Shown piece after piece: positions 16,298 to 25,809 of a stretch of DNA of 64,000 nucleotides. Made by a program: the position numbers and the translations under genes. The stretch is from an uncultured Gammaproteobacteria bacterium (GTDB taxonomy: Bacteria > Pseudomonadota > Gammaproteobacteria > Pseudomonadales > Pseudohongiellaceae), in NCBI GenBank assembly GCA_937898685.1, contig CALEJT010000023.1, forward strand, positions 1 to 64,000. Direction: 5' to 3'. Positions within the stretch are counted from its first letter, which is position 1. Each line of letters begins with the position of its first letter. The notes under the pieces are model-generated. The model ran no database searches. It worked only from the letters and a program-made list of their open reading frames with translations, and was not told where the DNA came from.

Positions 16298-17809
16298 ATG
16301 GCTCTGGCTCGTGTTTATTCACGTGCGCTGTTCGGTATGGACGCGCCATTGGTGACGGTGGAAGTGCATCTGTCGAATGGTCTGCCGGGTTTTACTTTGG
16401 TGGGATTGCCGGAGACGGCGGTGAAGGAAAGCCGCGAGCGCGTGCGCAGCGCCATCCTCAACGCCAACCTCGACTTCCCACAGCGCCGCATCACGATCAA
16501 TCTCGCGCCCGCCGAGTTACCGAAGACAGGAGGTCGCTTCGATCTTGCGATGACCATCGGCATCCTTGCTGCTTCGGGGCAGTTGTCCAAGGTCGATCTG
16601 GAACGAACGGAATTTTTGGGCGAATTGGCACTCTCTGGTGAAGTGCGCGCCGTGCCCGGCCTCTTGCCTGGTCTGCTTGCGGCGGGACGCGACGGACGCT
16701 TGAGCATCGTGCCTGAAGCGAATGCCGCCGAAGCCGCCCTGCCACGTCATAGTGAAGTCCTGCTTTGTTCGCACCTGCTGCAGGTGTTACGACATCTGCG
16801 TGGTGAAGAAGAACTGCCGCGCCCTCCCGCTGTCCCGCTCGATGCGGCCACACCACCGCCGGATCTCAGTGAAGTCATCGGTCAGGATGGGGCCAAGCGT
16901 GCTCTATTGATTGCCGCTGCCGGTGGCCACAACCTCCTGCTGCGCGGTCCTCCCGGCACCGGTAAGACCATGCTGGCGTCGCGCCTGCCGGGCATCCTGC
17001 CGCGGCTCGACTTCGAACAGGCGATGGAAGTTGCAGCCCTGCATTCTCTGTCCGGCAAGGCGCTCGACTCCCAGCACTGGAGTCACCCGCCCTTTCGCGC
17101 GCCGCATCATACGAGTTCTGCGGTGGCGCTCGTCGGTGGTGGCAGCACCTTGCATCCGGGTGAGGTATCGCTGGCGCACCACGGCGTGCTGTTTCTCGAT
17201 GAGGTGGCGGAGTTCAGCCCCAAGGTACTCGAAGCACTGCGCGAGCCGCTTGAGAGCGGTGTGATCCAGATTGCACGGGCGCGTTATCAGGTGAATCTAC
17301 CTGCGCGCTTTCAGTTGCTGGCCACCTGCAACAACTGCCCCTGCGGCAACTACGGTGATGCCGAGCAACAGTGTCGCTGTTCGCCCGATCGCATTCGTCA
17401 GTATCAGCAGCGCCTGTCCGGCCCCTTGCTCGATCGCATCGACCTGCAGGTATGGATGCCTCGTCTGCGCAAGTCCGAGCGCGAATTGCTGCTGGGGCAG
17501 GGCCGCCGCGGCAAGGAGCAGAGCGCGGTGCTGCGCACCCAGGTCGAAGGCTGCCGTGCACGCCAACTGCAGCGCCAGGGTCATCTCAATGCCAGGCTGG
17601 AACAGGGAGCGTTGCAGGAGGTCTGCGCATTGCGGGAGGAAGAGCGAGAGCTCCTGCGCCAAGCGATGGAGCGTTACCACCTGTCGACCCGCGCCTGTCT
17701 ACGCATCCTGCGCGTGGCACGCACCATCGCCGATCTCGCGGGAACCGAACGCGTGGAGCGGGCGCAGCTGCTCGAAGCCATCCACTATCGCAAGGACGAA
17801 GCGAAATAG
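16298..17809 (+). CDS. comM: ComM/YifB Mg-chelatase-like AAA+ ATPase
   Basis: 503 residues, full family length. The N-terminal ChlI-like domain starts MALARVYSRALFGMDAP. A central AAA+ module carries Walker A GPPGTGKT and Walker B LFLDEVAEF, with the Cys cluster CNNCPCG plus CRCS, and a C-terminal helical domain follows. ComM is a hexameric helicase promoting branch migration during natural transformation. It appears to be a single-gene unit. Confidence 0.95.
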   Translation: MALARVYSRALFGMDAPLVTVEVHLSNGLPGFTLVGLPETAVKESRERVRSAILNANLDFPQRRITINLAPAELPKTGGRFDLAMTIGILAASGQLSKVDLERTEFLGELALSGEVRAVPGLLPGLLAAGRDGRLSIVPEANAAEAALPRHSEVLLCSHLLQVLRHLRGEEELPRPPAVPLDAATPPPDLSEVIGQDGAKRALLIAAAGGHNLLLRGPPGTGKTMLASRLPGILPRLDFEQAMEVAALHSLSGKALDSQHWSHPPFRAPHHTSSAVALVGGGSTLHPGEVSLAHHGVLFLDEVAEFSPKVLEALREPLESGVIQIARARYQVNLPARFQLLATCNNCPCGNYGDAEQQCRCSPDRIRQYQQRLSGPLLDRIDLQVWMPRLRKSERELLLGQGRRGKEQSAVLRTQVEGCRARQLQRQGHLNARLEQGALQEVCALREEERELLRQAMERYHLSTRACLRILRVARTIADLAGTERVERAQLLEAIHYRKDEAK

Positions 17810-18096
17810 ATCAGAGTCCCTGGCCCGCAGTTCGACGTATTTGCGATGAACCAACGATGACTTGGAGCTGCTGAAGAATCACGCCGAGTCCGCACTATCT
17901 AAGTGCGCGCCTCGCATTTGCGCACCAAAGCTCAGCCGCCACAGCGCCGCTGGCCGTTCAGACAGATTCCGGATCGGCCTGCCACACCTCTTCCATCCCG
18001 CCAAATCCGAGGAAATGGCTGTCTTCCTGGCGGCTGCGTTTCAGCTGGCCTGCAAATTGCTTTGTTTCCTGGCCAACCGATCAGATTGCTGGGTGA

Positions 18097-20517
18097 GTGA
18101 TGTTCCGCAGTACCAGTGCAAGTGGGTTCCGTCTGAAGTCCAAACCATTCGTGGTAGCGATGCTGCTCGCGGCCATGCCGTGGCAGCACGCCGTTGCCGA
18201 AGGTGCTGCGTTCAATGCCGGCAAGGCCGAGGGCCTGCTCGAGCAGTACTGCATGGAATGTCACGACAACGAAGGTTTTGCGGGCGGCTTGTCGTTCGAA
18301 CTTCTGTCCTTCTCCGACATTCATCTCGGCAACAGTCTCGAAGAATGGGAGCGCGTGCTGCACAAGACCCGCCTCGGCGAGATGCCACCGCCCGACAAGG
18401 CGCGCCCCGATGAGGCACAAATGAATGCCTTCGTCGGCTGGCTCGAAGCCGAGCTCGACGCGCATGGTCTCAGCAATCCCGATCCCGGCCGCGCCACGCT
18501 GCGCCGCCTCAATCGCAAGGAATACAACAACGCCATCCGCGACCTCCTGCACGTCGAAGTCGATGTGAGTGAGGAACTGCCGACCGACGACGCCGGTTAC
18601 GGTTTCGACAACATCGCCGAAGTACTGACCGTTTCCCCCGTGCTGATGGATCGCTACCTGTCCGTGGCGAGCAAGTTGAGCCGTCTGGCGGTGGGCCTTG
18701 GTCCCGACTATCCGACCCTGAAGAGCTATCAGGTGCCGAAGGATGGTTCCATCCTCAACCAGGGCATCCCCGCCTACAACGAACGCGCCAGCAATGATTT
18801 GCCGCTGGATTCACGCGGCGGTGGCAGTTTCGATTTCTATGCACCATACGATGCGACGTACGAGATCGCTGGCTATCTCAACGCCAACACCAACAATGAA
18901 GCCGACCGTCTGCCCGACGATCGCGTCGGCATCCGTGTGCCGCTTTCCGCCGGCCATCACCGCATCGGCATGGCGTTCCGCAAACAACTGACTCTCGATG
19001 AGCGCGTGCAGATCCTGCACAACGATGTCGACTACGTGGTGATGCCCACCGAGCCACCGACGATGGTGATGCTCGACTTCCTCGTCGATGGTGAGCGCGT
19101 CGGTTCGATGGAAGTGCCTTCGTATCACATGCGTCCGCGCTTCTCGCAGGCCAACTGGCCACGTGACGTATTGCAGATCGACGTGGCGGGCCCCTTCGAT
19201 ATCGCAGGTCCTGGCGACACGCCGAGTCGTCGTAAGATTTTCCAGTGCGAGCCCAAGACTGCCGCAGAGGAAAGCAGCTGCGCCAAACAGATCCTCGGCT
19301 CGCTGGCGCGTCAGGCCTATCGCCGTCCTGTCGACGACAAGGACCTCGCGCCGCTCCTGGCGATGTATGAAGCCGAACGCGCCGAAACCGATTTCACGCA
19401 GGGCATCGCTGCGGCGCTGCAGGGCCTGTTGATGTCGCCGAAGTTCCTGTTCCTGATCGAGAACGATCCACCCGATGCCGCGCCCGGCTCGGTGCATCCG
19501 CTCACCGATCTCGAACTCGCTTCGCGTCTCGCCCTCTTCCTTTGGAGCAGCCTGCCCGACGAAGAACTCTTGTCCCTTGCCGAAGCCAACAGACTGCGCG
19601 AACCCGGCGTGCTGGAAGCGCAGGTCGATCGCATGCTCGACGATCCGCGTGCGGAAGAATTCATCGGCAACTTTGCCGGCCAGTGGCTCTACCTGCGCAA
19701 CCTCGAACATCACGTCGCCGACGTCTTCGAATATCCCGAGTTCGACGTACGCCTGCGTACTGCCATGCGCCAGGAGACCGAGCTCTTCTTCGGCAACATC
19801 CTGCGCGAGAACCGCAGCGTGCTCGAATTCCTCGATGCCGATTACACCTTCATGAATGAAGTGCTCGCCGAGCACTATGGCATCGCAGGCGTGAAGGGCA
19901 CGGCGATGCGCCGCGTGTCGCTGGCAGGCAATCCCGATCGCGGTGGGCTGCTGGGCCAGGCCAGCATTCTCACCGTCACGTCCTACGCCAACAGCACCTC
20001 GGTCGTGCAGCGTGGACGCTGGATTCTGGAAAACCTGCTCGATGCTTCACCACCGCCCCCGCCGCCGGACGTGCCGGGTCTGGTGACACAGCTCGAAGAT
20101 CGTCCGCTCAGTCCACGTGAACAGATGGAGCGTCATCGCAGCAATCCGAGCTGCCACGCCTGTCACGTGAAGATGGATGAATTCGGCTTTGCACTCGAAC
20201 GCTTCGATGCCACCGGCGCCATCAGAACTCACTCCAATGGTGTTCCGGTGGATGACATGGCACGCGTGCCGGGCAAGCCGCCGTTCCAAGGCCTCAGTGG
20301 TCTGCGCGAAATCCTCTTGAGTCAGCAGGATCAGTTCGTGCGCGCCCTCACCGACAAATTGCTCACCTACGCGGTCGGGCGCGGCATGGAAGCGCAGGAT
20401 CAGCCCACCATTCGCGCGATCGTTCGCGCCGCCGCCGAGGATGACTACCGCATGCAGAGCCTGCTTCTTGGCGTCATCAACAGCGCACCCTTTTCTTTGC
20501 GGAGGACCCCCGAATGA
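18097..20517 (+). CDS. DUF1592-family c-type cytochrome-like exported protein
   Basis: About 806 residues; the start is GTG 18097 or the ATG one codon later. A signal peptide is followed by a heme-c site (YCMECH) and MPPPDK as in the N-terminal cytochrome of this family. Then come regions matching the DUF1587, DUF1595, DUF1592, DUF1588 and DUF1585 order known from planctomycete-type proteins, for example RRLNRKEYNNAIRDLL, RQAYRRPV and LADRLALFLWSSLPD-like segments. A second CxxCH (CHACH) lies in the C-terminal part. It is likely a periplasmic redox protein; no reaction is established for the family. Its stop overlaps the next start (ATGA). Confidence 0.85.
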   Translation: MMFRSTSASGFRLKSKPFVVAMLLAAMPWQHAVAEGAAFNAGKAEGLLEQYCMECHDNEGFAGGLSFELLSFSDIHLGNSLEEWERVLHKTRLGEMPPPDKARPDEAQMNAFVGWLEAELDAHGLSNPDPGRATLRRLNRKEYNNAIRDLLHVEVDVSEELPTDDAGYGFDNIAEVLTVSPVLMDRYLSVASKLSRLAVGLGPDYPTLKSYQVPKDGSILNQGIPAYNERASNDLPLDSRGGGSFDFYAPYDATYEIAGYLNANTNNEADRLPDDRVGIRVPLSAGHHRIGMAFRKQLTLDERVQILHNDVDYVVMPTEPPTMVMLDFLVDGERVGSMEVPSYHMRPRFSQANWPRDVLQIDVAGPFDIAGPGDTPSRRKIFQCEPKTAAEESSCAKQILGSLARQAYRRPVDDKDLAPLLAMYEAERAETDFTQGIAAALQGLLMSPKFLFLIENDPPDAAPGSVHPLTDLELASRLALFLWSSLPDEELLSLAEANRLREPGVLEAQVDRMLDDPRAEEFIGNFAGQWLYLRNLEHHVADVFEYPEFDVRLRTAMRQETELFFGNILRENRSVLEFLDADYTFMNEVLAEHYGIAGVKGTAMRRVSLAGNPDRGGLLGQASILTVTSYANSTSVVQRGRWILENLLDASPPPPPPDVPGLVTQLEDRPLSPREQMERHRSNPSCHACHVKMDEFGFALERFDATGAIRTHSNGVPVDDMARVPGKPPFQGLSGLREILLSQQDQFVRALTDKLLTYAVGRGMEAQDQPTIRAIVRAAAEDDYRMQSLLLGVINSAPFSLRRTPE

Positions 20518-21830
20518 AAAAAGTAAAACCACTGAGCCTGAGCCGCCGTGCGCTGTTGCGTGGTGCCGGAGCCAGCCTGGCACTGCCCCTCATGGAAGCG
20601 ATGCTGCCGAACGTAGCCAAGGCCAGCACTGCGGTACGTCCGAAGCGGCTGAGTGTGGTTTACGCGCCGAACGGGATGTCCATGACCAAGTTCACGCCGG
20701 CGACCACGGGAACCAACTACGAGATGAGCCCCATCCTCGAACCGCTCGCGCATCTGCGCGATGAGTTCGTGGTCATCTCGGGCCTCGGCTTGCCGAAGAC
20801 TCACGGCCACATCGGCTGCGCGGGACTCCTCACCGGTGCCAGCGTGCGCCAGACCGAAGGCTCCGACCTCGAATGCGGCATCTCCATGGATCAGGTGCTC
20901 GCCAATCACTACAACGGCGATACGCAGTTCTCCTCACTGCAACTCGGCATCGAACCCTCCAGCCTGCTCGGCAGCTGCGCACCCGCCTATAGCTGTACTT
21001 ATACCAATACGCTGTCGTGGCGCAGTTCCACCACGGCACTGCCGGTATCGAACAATCCCGCCGACGTATTCGAGCGCATGTTCGGTGACGGCGATCTGAG
21101 TGATGAAAAGGCACGCCTCGCGCAACTGCGCCGCAAGACCAGCGTGCTCGACTTCGTGCGCGAAGAAGCGCTCGCACTCTCCAAGGATCTCGGCATGCAC
21201 GATCGTCGCAAGCTCGACGAATATCTGCACTCCGTGCGTGACGTCGAACGCCGCATCCAGATGGCGAGCCAGCAGAGTTCCGACGTCGACTTCGGTTCAC
21301 TCGAACGTCCCAGCGGCATTCCGGACAGCTTCCAGGAACACGTGCGTCTGATGGTGGACCTGCAGATCCTGGCACTGCAGACCGACATGACGCACATCAC
21401 CACCTTCATGCTCGGCCGTGAACTCAGCAACCGTGCCTATCCCGAAATCGGCGTGCCCGACTCGCATCACATGCTCAGTCACCACGCCGGCGACAAGGAG
21501 CGCCTCACCAAGCTCGAGCGGGTCAATCGTTATCACAAGGAACAGTTGGCCTATTTCATCGAACGTCTGCGCGAAACGCCGGACGGCGAGGGCTCCCTGC
21601 TCGACAGCACCATCGTGCTCTCCGGCTCGTGCATGGGTGATTCCGACAGCCACGACAGCTTGGATCTGCCGATCATCGTTGCCGGTGGTGGCATCGCGGG
21701 CAATCGTCACCTCGCCTTCGAGCGTGGCACGCCGATGGCCAACCTGCACGTGACCTTGTTGCAGATGTTCGGTGTTCCCACCGACAGCTTCGGCGACAGC
21801 ACCGGCACTCTCGACATCTTCTCGGCCTGA
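20514..21830 (+). CDS. DUF1552-family exported protein
   Basis: 438 residues. The N-terminus SLSRRALLRGAGASLALPL looks like a twin-arginine signal. The body has the DUF1552 pattern (VYAPNGMSM, GLGLPKTHGHIGCAGLLTG, and a late CMGDSDSHDSLDLPI stretch), resembling sulfatase/phosphatase-superfamily folds. The family nearly always accompanies DUF1592 proteins, as here with a 4-nt overlap, so the two likely form one periplasmic system. Function unknown. Confidence 0.85.
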   Translation: MKKVKPLSLSRRALLRGAGASLALPLMEAMLPNVAKASTAVRPKRLSVVYAPNGMSMTKFTPATTGTNYEMSPILEPLAHLRDEFVVISGLGLPKTHGHIGCAGLLTGASVRQTEGSDLECGISMDQVLANHYNGDTQFSSLQLGIEPSSLLGSCAPAYSCTYTNTLSWRSSTTALPVSNNPADVFERMFGDGDLSDEKARLAQLRRKTSVLDFVREEALALSKDLGMHDRRKLDEYLHSVRDVERRIQMASQQSSDVDFGSLERPSGIPDSFQEHVRLMVDLQILALQTDMTHITTFMLGRELSNRAYPEIGVPDSHHMLSHHAGDKERLTKLERVNRYHKEQLAYFIERLRETPDGEGSLLDSTIVLSGSCMGDSDSHDSLDLPIIVAGGGIAGNRHLAFERGTPMANLHVTLLQMFGVPTDSFGDSTGTLDIFSA

Positions 21831-21841
21831 GCGATCGACCC

Positions 21842-22900
21842 ATGCGTCTCAAGAAACTTTGCACCTACACGTTGAGCGCCTTGTTGTTGGGAGGTGTTGC
21901 CACTGCCCATGGGTTGGACATCGAAAACGTGTCGCCCCATGAACGTTTGCGGCACGCGCTACTGCAAAGCGACTACGAAAAAGTGAGCGCGCTCGCCGCC
22001 ACGCTCGAGGATCTCGACGCCCCGCTCAGCGATGGTTCCACCTTGTTGGGTTGGGCGGCGGATGCGCAGGATCCGAAACTGGTGAGGATCCTGCTCGATG
22101 CCGGCGCCGACCCCAACGTTCACTACAGTGCTTCCAACGCGCCGCTCTTGATCGCGTGCCAGTACGGCGGCGCTCAAGTGATCGATGCCCTGCTCGATGC
22201 CGGCGCCGACGTGCGTGTGCAGCATCCGGAAGGTGCCGGCGCCTTGGCGCTCTGCGCAGCGCATGCGCCGACTGCCATCGTGAATCGCATGTTGGATGAT
22301 CCGCGCATCGACATCGAACAAGCCGATGCTGGTGGCCAGACGCCCTTGATGTGGGCCGCGCGCGCGGGGCGTGTCGAGACGATGGAGCTCTTGATTGCCT
22401 ATGGCGCCAACATCGAAGCAGTCACAGAAAAAGGCCTCACTCCACTCTTCTTCTCCCTGATGAGCGGCGAGCCGCAGGCACCAGTGGTCTTGATGCAGGC
22501 GGGCGCCAACCTTTCACACGTGGCTGGTGATGGCACTACGCTGATCCAGATCGCGATGTACCAGGGTGCCTACGATTTCGCACAGCAGTTGCTCGAGCTC
22601 GGTGAAGGCGATCTGCTTGCTTTCGATCGCAACGGCAAACAACTGCTGCACGCCGCGATCCTCGCCGAGCAGCCGCAGTTGGTGTCCTTGTTGTTGAGCA
22701 AGGGCGCCGATGCCAACGCCATGACTGCACCTTCCAAGGTGGAGTGGCGCTATGAACGTAACTTCAGGGCTGGTGACTACGTCGAAGTATTGAAGACGCC
22801 GCTGGAACTCGCGGAAGAACTCGGCAACCTCGAACTGGTCGACATGCTGATCGCCGCCGGCGCCGTACCTCGCGCGAAGGAGGAGCTCAGCAAGAACTGA
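21842..22900 (+). CDS. Exported ankyrin-repeat protein
   Basis: 352 residues with an N-terminal signal peptide. Repeats of about 33 residues with the ankyrin pattern follow (LLGWAADAQDPKLVRILLDAGADPN, TPLMWAARAGRVETMELLIAYGAN and more), at least six copies. Ankyrin repeats bind partner proteins. It starts 11 bp after the DUF1552 gene, and similar trios occur in other proteobacteria, so it is likely a periplasmic partner of the DUF1592/DUF1552 pair. Confidence 0.85.
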   Translation: MRLKKLCTYTLSALLLGGVATAHGLDIENVSPHERLRHALLQSDYEKVSALAATLEDLDAPLSDGSTLLGWAADAQDPKLVRILLDAGADPNVHYSASNAPLLIACQYGGAQVIDALLDAGADVRVQHPEGAGALALCAAHAPTAIVNRMLDDPRIDIEQADAGGQTPLMWAARAGRVETMELLIAYGANIEAVTEKGLTPLFFSLMSGEPQAPVVLMQAGANLSHVAGDGTTLIQIAMYQGAYDFAQQLLELGEGDLLAFDRNGKQLLHAAILAEQPQLVSLLLSKGADANAMTAPSKVEWRYERNFRAGDYVEVLKTPLELAEELGNLELVDMLIAAGAVPRAKEELSKN

Positions 22901-22924
22901 GTTTCTGCTAGAAGATTCATTACC

Positions 22925-22965
22925 AATGAAAAGCCCGGCGCCTCGTGTGAGACGGCCGGGCTGGT
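22925..22965 (-). terminator. Terminator of the minus-strand reductase gene
   Basis: An 8-bp GC stem (22932-22939 with 22955-22962), loop 15 nt. On the minus strand it is followed by TTTTCATT. It lies between the convergent ankyrin and SDR genes. Confidence 0.6.
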
Positions 22966-23003
22966 CGGTGTCGATTCGTGATGTCGTCTTGCGCGACAGC
23001 ACT

Positions 23004-23873
23004 TCACTGCTTCGCGATGAACTCGCGATAGCTCAAAGGCTCTCTGCCAAGCAGAGCTGCAAAATCCGAGTTGTCCCCCGTGTTACCGGCTTCGAGCATC
23101 GTGAGCGTGTCGCTGCAAAGCGGACTGGAGGGAATGTAGTCGCCCACACGCGCACCGAGTCTCATCAGAAAAGCCGGCACCGGGATGTGCAGGGCTTCGC
23201 CGTGCCCGAGCTGCTGGCGATAGCTGTCGAGCATGCCGCGCATCGTGGCGATTTCCTTGCCTGAGGCCACCACACTCTGGCTCGTCGCCTCCGCATCGTC
23301 CAACCAACGACCTACTGCCTCGACTACATCGTCGATGTGCACGGGCTGCATTTGTTGGTTGCCGCCCATCGGCAAACCATGCACCGGCAAGCTGGCAAGC
23401 AGACGGAACATGCGTGCGCTGGCGCCGTCTTCGCCATAGATCACGGAGGGACGCAGGTTCAACCAACGAATTGCAGGAGACAGAGTGAACAATACGGCTT
23501 CGGCCTCACGACGACGCTGGAAATAAGGCGTCTGTACCGTCCCCTCCACACCCAGCGCCGAGAAGTTCACGATGCGCTCGATGCCAACCTGCTCGGCTGC
23601 CTTGAACAAGGCAATCGGCGCCTGCGCCAACAGCTTCTGCATGGGTTGTGCTGCAGTGTCGCGCAATACGCCAACGGCATTGATGACCACATCCACACCT
23701 TCGAGTGCCGCCAGCCACGCTTCGGGCGTCAGCATGTCGAGATAGTTCACGCGACGATCGTCCGGTGACTGCACGCGGCGCACGCCACGGATGCAGCGAT
23801 GGCCGCTACTGCTGAGTCCTGCAAGGAGATGGCGACCAACGAAACCGCTGGCACCGCAGATCAAGATGTTCAT
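23004..23873 (-). CDS. NAD(P)-binding atypical SDR (complex I NDUFA9-like)
   Basis: 289 residues. N-terminal NAD(P) motif GASGFVGRHL, then DVVINAVGVLRD and IVNFSALGV, without a clear YxxxK pair. This places it with atypical SDRs of the NDUFA9/NmrA-like group, which bind NAD(P) as redox sensors or reductases. A strong GGAGGAG precedes the ATG. It lies 48 bp after the GbsR-type regulator on the same strand and is probably co-transcribed and under its control. Confidence 0.75.
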   Translation of the reverse strand: MNILICGASGFVGRHLLAGLSSSGHRCIRGVRRVQSPDDRRVNYLDMLTPEAWLAALEGVDVVINAVGVLRDTAAQPMQKLLAQAPIALFKAAEQVGIERIVNFSALGVEGTVQTPYFQRRREAEAVLFTLSPAIRWLNLRPSVIYGEDGASARMFRLLASLPVHGLPMGGNQQMQPVHIDDVVEAVGRWLDDAEATSQSVVASGKEIATMRGMLDSYRQQLGHGEALHIPVPAFLMRLGARVGDYIPSSPLCSDTLTMLEAGNTGDNSDFAALLGREPLSYREFIAKQ

Positions 23874-23921
23874 GCGTTTCTCCTCCCTTTGCAGGCCTGC
23901 GACTCGTTTGCGAATCGCTCC

Positions 23922-24452
23922 TCATGCCTTGTTCGGCCGCAGCAGCGTTTTGATCTTGCTGCCGAGTTTCATCAACTTCATCAGCGTGCTCGATTCCAGT
24001 CTGAGCATCTCGTCGCCCCAGTTGGACAGCGCTTCCATCAAGCCCAAGGTGTCCTGAATGCGTTGACGCACGGCCTTGTCTTCCTTGTTGAGATCATTGC
24101 TCGCGAGGCATTCGCGCAACACCTGCACCGTCGGATCGAACTCGCGCTGTTTGCGTTCCTGCACGATCACGCGGAAGAGCTCCCACACATCGGTGGAGGT
24201 TTCGAAGTGATCGCGACGATCCCCCATCACGTGCACCACCTTGATCAGCTTCCAGCTCTGCAATTCCTTCAGGCTGTTGCTGACGTTGGAACGCGCCACG
24301 CCCAGCGTTTCGACGATCTCATCCGCTGGCAACGGACGACCGGCCAGATAGAGCAAGGCATGGATCTGTGAGACGGTGCGATTCACGCCCCACTTGGAGC
24401 CCATTTCACCCCAGTGGAGCACGAAACGTTCGGAGACGGGATTCAGTTTCAT
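23922..24452 (-). CDS. GbsR/MarR-family transcriptional regulator
   Basis: 176 residues. A winged helix-turn-helix occupies residues about 25-85 (TVSQIHALLYLAGRPLPADEI, then VARSNVSNSLKEL as recognition helix), with a helical C-terminal dimerisation region. The GbsR branch of MarR includes repressors of osmoprotectant and lipid genes. A 34-bp palindrome covers the -35 of its own promoter, so it very likely autorepresses. The SDR gene downstream would share this control. Confidence 0.88.
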   Translation of the reverse strand: MKLNPVSERFVLHWGEMGSKWGVNRTVSQIHALLYLAGRPLPADEIVETLGVARSNVSNSLKELQSWKLIKVVHVMGDRRDHFETSTDVWELFRVIVQERKQREFDPTVQVLRECLASNDLNKEDKAVRQRIQDTLGLMEALSNWGDEMLRLESSTLMKLMKLGSKIKTLLRPNKA

Positions 24453-24460
24453 GGCGCGCG

Positions 24461-24490
24461 ATGCTAGGTGGCTTCATTTATTTCTGTCAA
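24461..24490 (-). promoter_or_regulatory. Promoter of the GbsR-type regulator, near-leaderless
   Basis: On the minus strand a perfect TTGACA (24485-24490), an 18-bp spacer and TAGCAT (24461-24466) precede the ATG by only 8 nt. Transcription would start almost at the start codon, suggesting a leaderless or very short-leader mRNA. Confidence 0.6.
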
Positions 24491-24506
24491 CACAGAAATA
24501 AATGAA
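24473..24506. promoter_or_regulatory. Palindromic operator for the GbsR/MarR regulator
   Basis: A perfect inverted repeat with 15-bp arms (TTCATTTATTTCTGT and its complement) around CAAC. It covers the -35 hexamer of the regulator's own promoter. Size, symmetry and position are those of an autorepression site. Confidence 0.8.
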
Positions 24507-24557
24507 AGTTGTAACAAAGTGTCGAAGCGGCAGAGTGCACGGCACTCTGCCATCAGC

Positions 24558-25241
24558 TCAGTTCGGCAAGCGATAGATGAAGCGGCAGTAGGCGGGACTG
24601 AAGTTGGCGATGCCATCGGGGGCGACTTCGCCATGACCACGCACGCGATAACGTGCCTCGGGATCGGCGTTCATCAAGGCCTGCAAGGTGCCATGCAGCG
24701 GTTGATTGCCGAGATCCATGTCGAACACCAGAACGTGCTCCGAATCATTCTCGGCGCGCAGCGCCAAGCCCATGTGCTCGATGTTCTCGCTCGCCATGGC
24801 AAGCAGGCCTTCGGCTTCGAAGTCGGGCGTCTCGCTGAGGTCGGCACCGGATTCTTCGCTGGGAAACTCCGGAGCCAGTACCGCGATGAGTGCGGGCACG
24901 GGCGGCGGTTCCCAGTCACTCAGTTGCGAGACCCCGGGCTGGATGTCGTGCAATTCGGCGAGACGCGCGATGTGTGCCTGTTCGCGGCAACCGTCGTCGG
25001 TACAGGCTTGCAGCACTTCACGTTGCCAACGCTCGGCATCGGCTTGCAGGCATGGTGCGGCCTCGCCCGCTCCGGTCTCCGCACCGAATTGATAGCGTGC
25101 CAAGAGTTCTCTCAACCACTCGGCGCGTTCCTGCGGATCCGGCGGTAGTTCCAGTTCCTGAGCCGTTGTCGTCGTACTGCCGAGCACGGCCGCGGCGGCA
25201 AACATGATGGTTTTGAAGGAAGTGTGGAAAGTCGTCTTCAT
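24558..25241 (-). CDS. Exported protein of unknown function
   Basis: 227 residues after choosing the ATG at 25241, which gives a proper signal peptide (TIMFAAAAVLGSTTTTAQ). The mature protein is acidic, with Cys at CLQADAERW, CTDDGC and CRFIYRLPN near the end, probably in disulfides. I recognise no family. It lies alone on the minus strand between the regulator and ubiK; the nearby GbsR palindrome is downstream of it and unlikely to control it. Confidence 0.55.
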   Translation of the reverse strand: MKTTFHTSFKTIMFAAAAVLGSTTTTAQELELPPDPQERAEWLRELLARYQFGAETGAGEAAPCLQADAERWQREVLQACTDDGCREQAHIARLAELHDIQPGVSQLSDWEPPPVPALIAVLAPEFPSEESGADLSETPDFEAEGLLAMASENIEHMGLALRAENDSEHVLVFDMDLGNQPLHGTLQALMNADPEARYRVRGHGEVAPDGIANFSPAYCRFIYRLPN

Positions 25242-25413
25242 CGGTTTCGTCCCTGCGAGATGAAGTGTTGAACGGTTGGGGCTGCGAGATTCTACGATTG
25301 GCGACATCCGAAGTCGCAGGATTCTTGACCAGGTGGTCTTAGACGTTGGCTGCGTAGCATCATGCGCGAACCGAGCTGAATACGTTCCGAATGTCTTTCA
25401 ACGCGGACCTGCA

Positions 25414-25668
25414 TCAAGCATCGGCAGAACGTTTTCGTTGTTCGAGCTCCTGCAGGCGCTGTTCGAGTTCGCTCAGGCGTGCTTCGGCGCGAGCCAGAAG
25501 CTGTGTCTGTGCCAGAAATTCCTCACGTGAAACCAGGTTCAGCGGCTTGAGTGCACCCTGCAGCAGCTCGAAGAGTTCGTGCTCGGCCTTCAGGCGCGCC
25601 TCGTTCGCCAACGGCATCAGGTCGGCAGCCTTGGCACTGAGCTTACGCAGGAAATCGTTGTCGATCAT
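25414..25668 (-). CDS. ubiK: Ubiquinone biosynthesis accessory factor UbiK
   Basis: 84 residues from the ATG at 25668, chosen because AGAGGA lies 7 nt upstream and because the family starts MIDNDFL. The protein is one amphipathic helix plus a C-terminal coiled coil (LSELEQRLQELEQ), as in UbiK/YqiC (BMFP family), which works with UbiJ in the aerobic ubiquinone-synthesis complex. It is divergent from glnK, an arrangement known from pseudomonads. Confidence 0.88.
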   Translation of the reverse strand: MIDNDFLRKLSAKAADLMPLANEARLKAEHELFELLQGALKPLNLVSREEFLAQTQLLARAEARLSELEQRLQELEQRKRSADA

Positions 25669-25743
25669 GATCCAATCCTCTGTGAGCGCCAAAGTGTAGG
25701 GGAAGGCTGTGAGCTACGAAACGGTTTTTACTGCGCCGGTCAT

Positions 25744-25771
25744 GGGAATTATGGCGGCGCTCCCTTATACT
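25744..25771 (+). promoter_or_regulatory. Possible promoter of the PII gene
   Basis: TATACT (25766-25771) is a good -10 about 40 bp before the ATG; the matching -35 near 25744 is poor. No clear sigma-54 GG-N10-GC element is seen. Confidence 0.4.
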
Positions 25772-25809
25772 CAGTCGCCGCATTTGGCCGCATTGGAGGA
25801 TATACACCC

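Noticed and set aside
17862..18413. A 183-codon frame overlapping the start of the DUF1592 gene
   Set aside because: It runs into the signal peptide and heme site of the real gene in another frame and is Arg/Cys-rich in a non-protein-like way.
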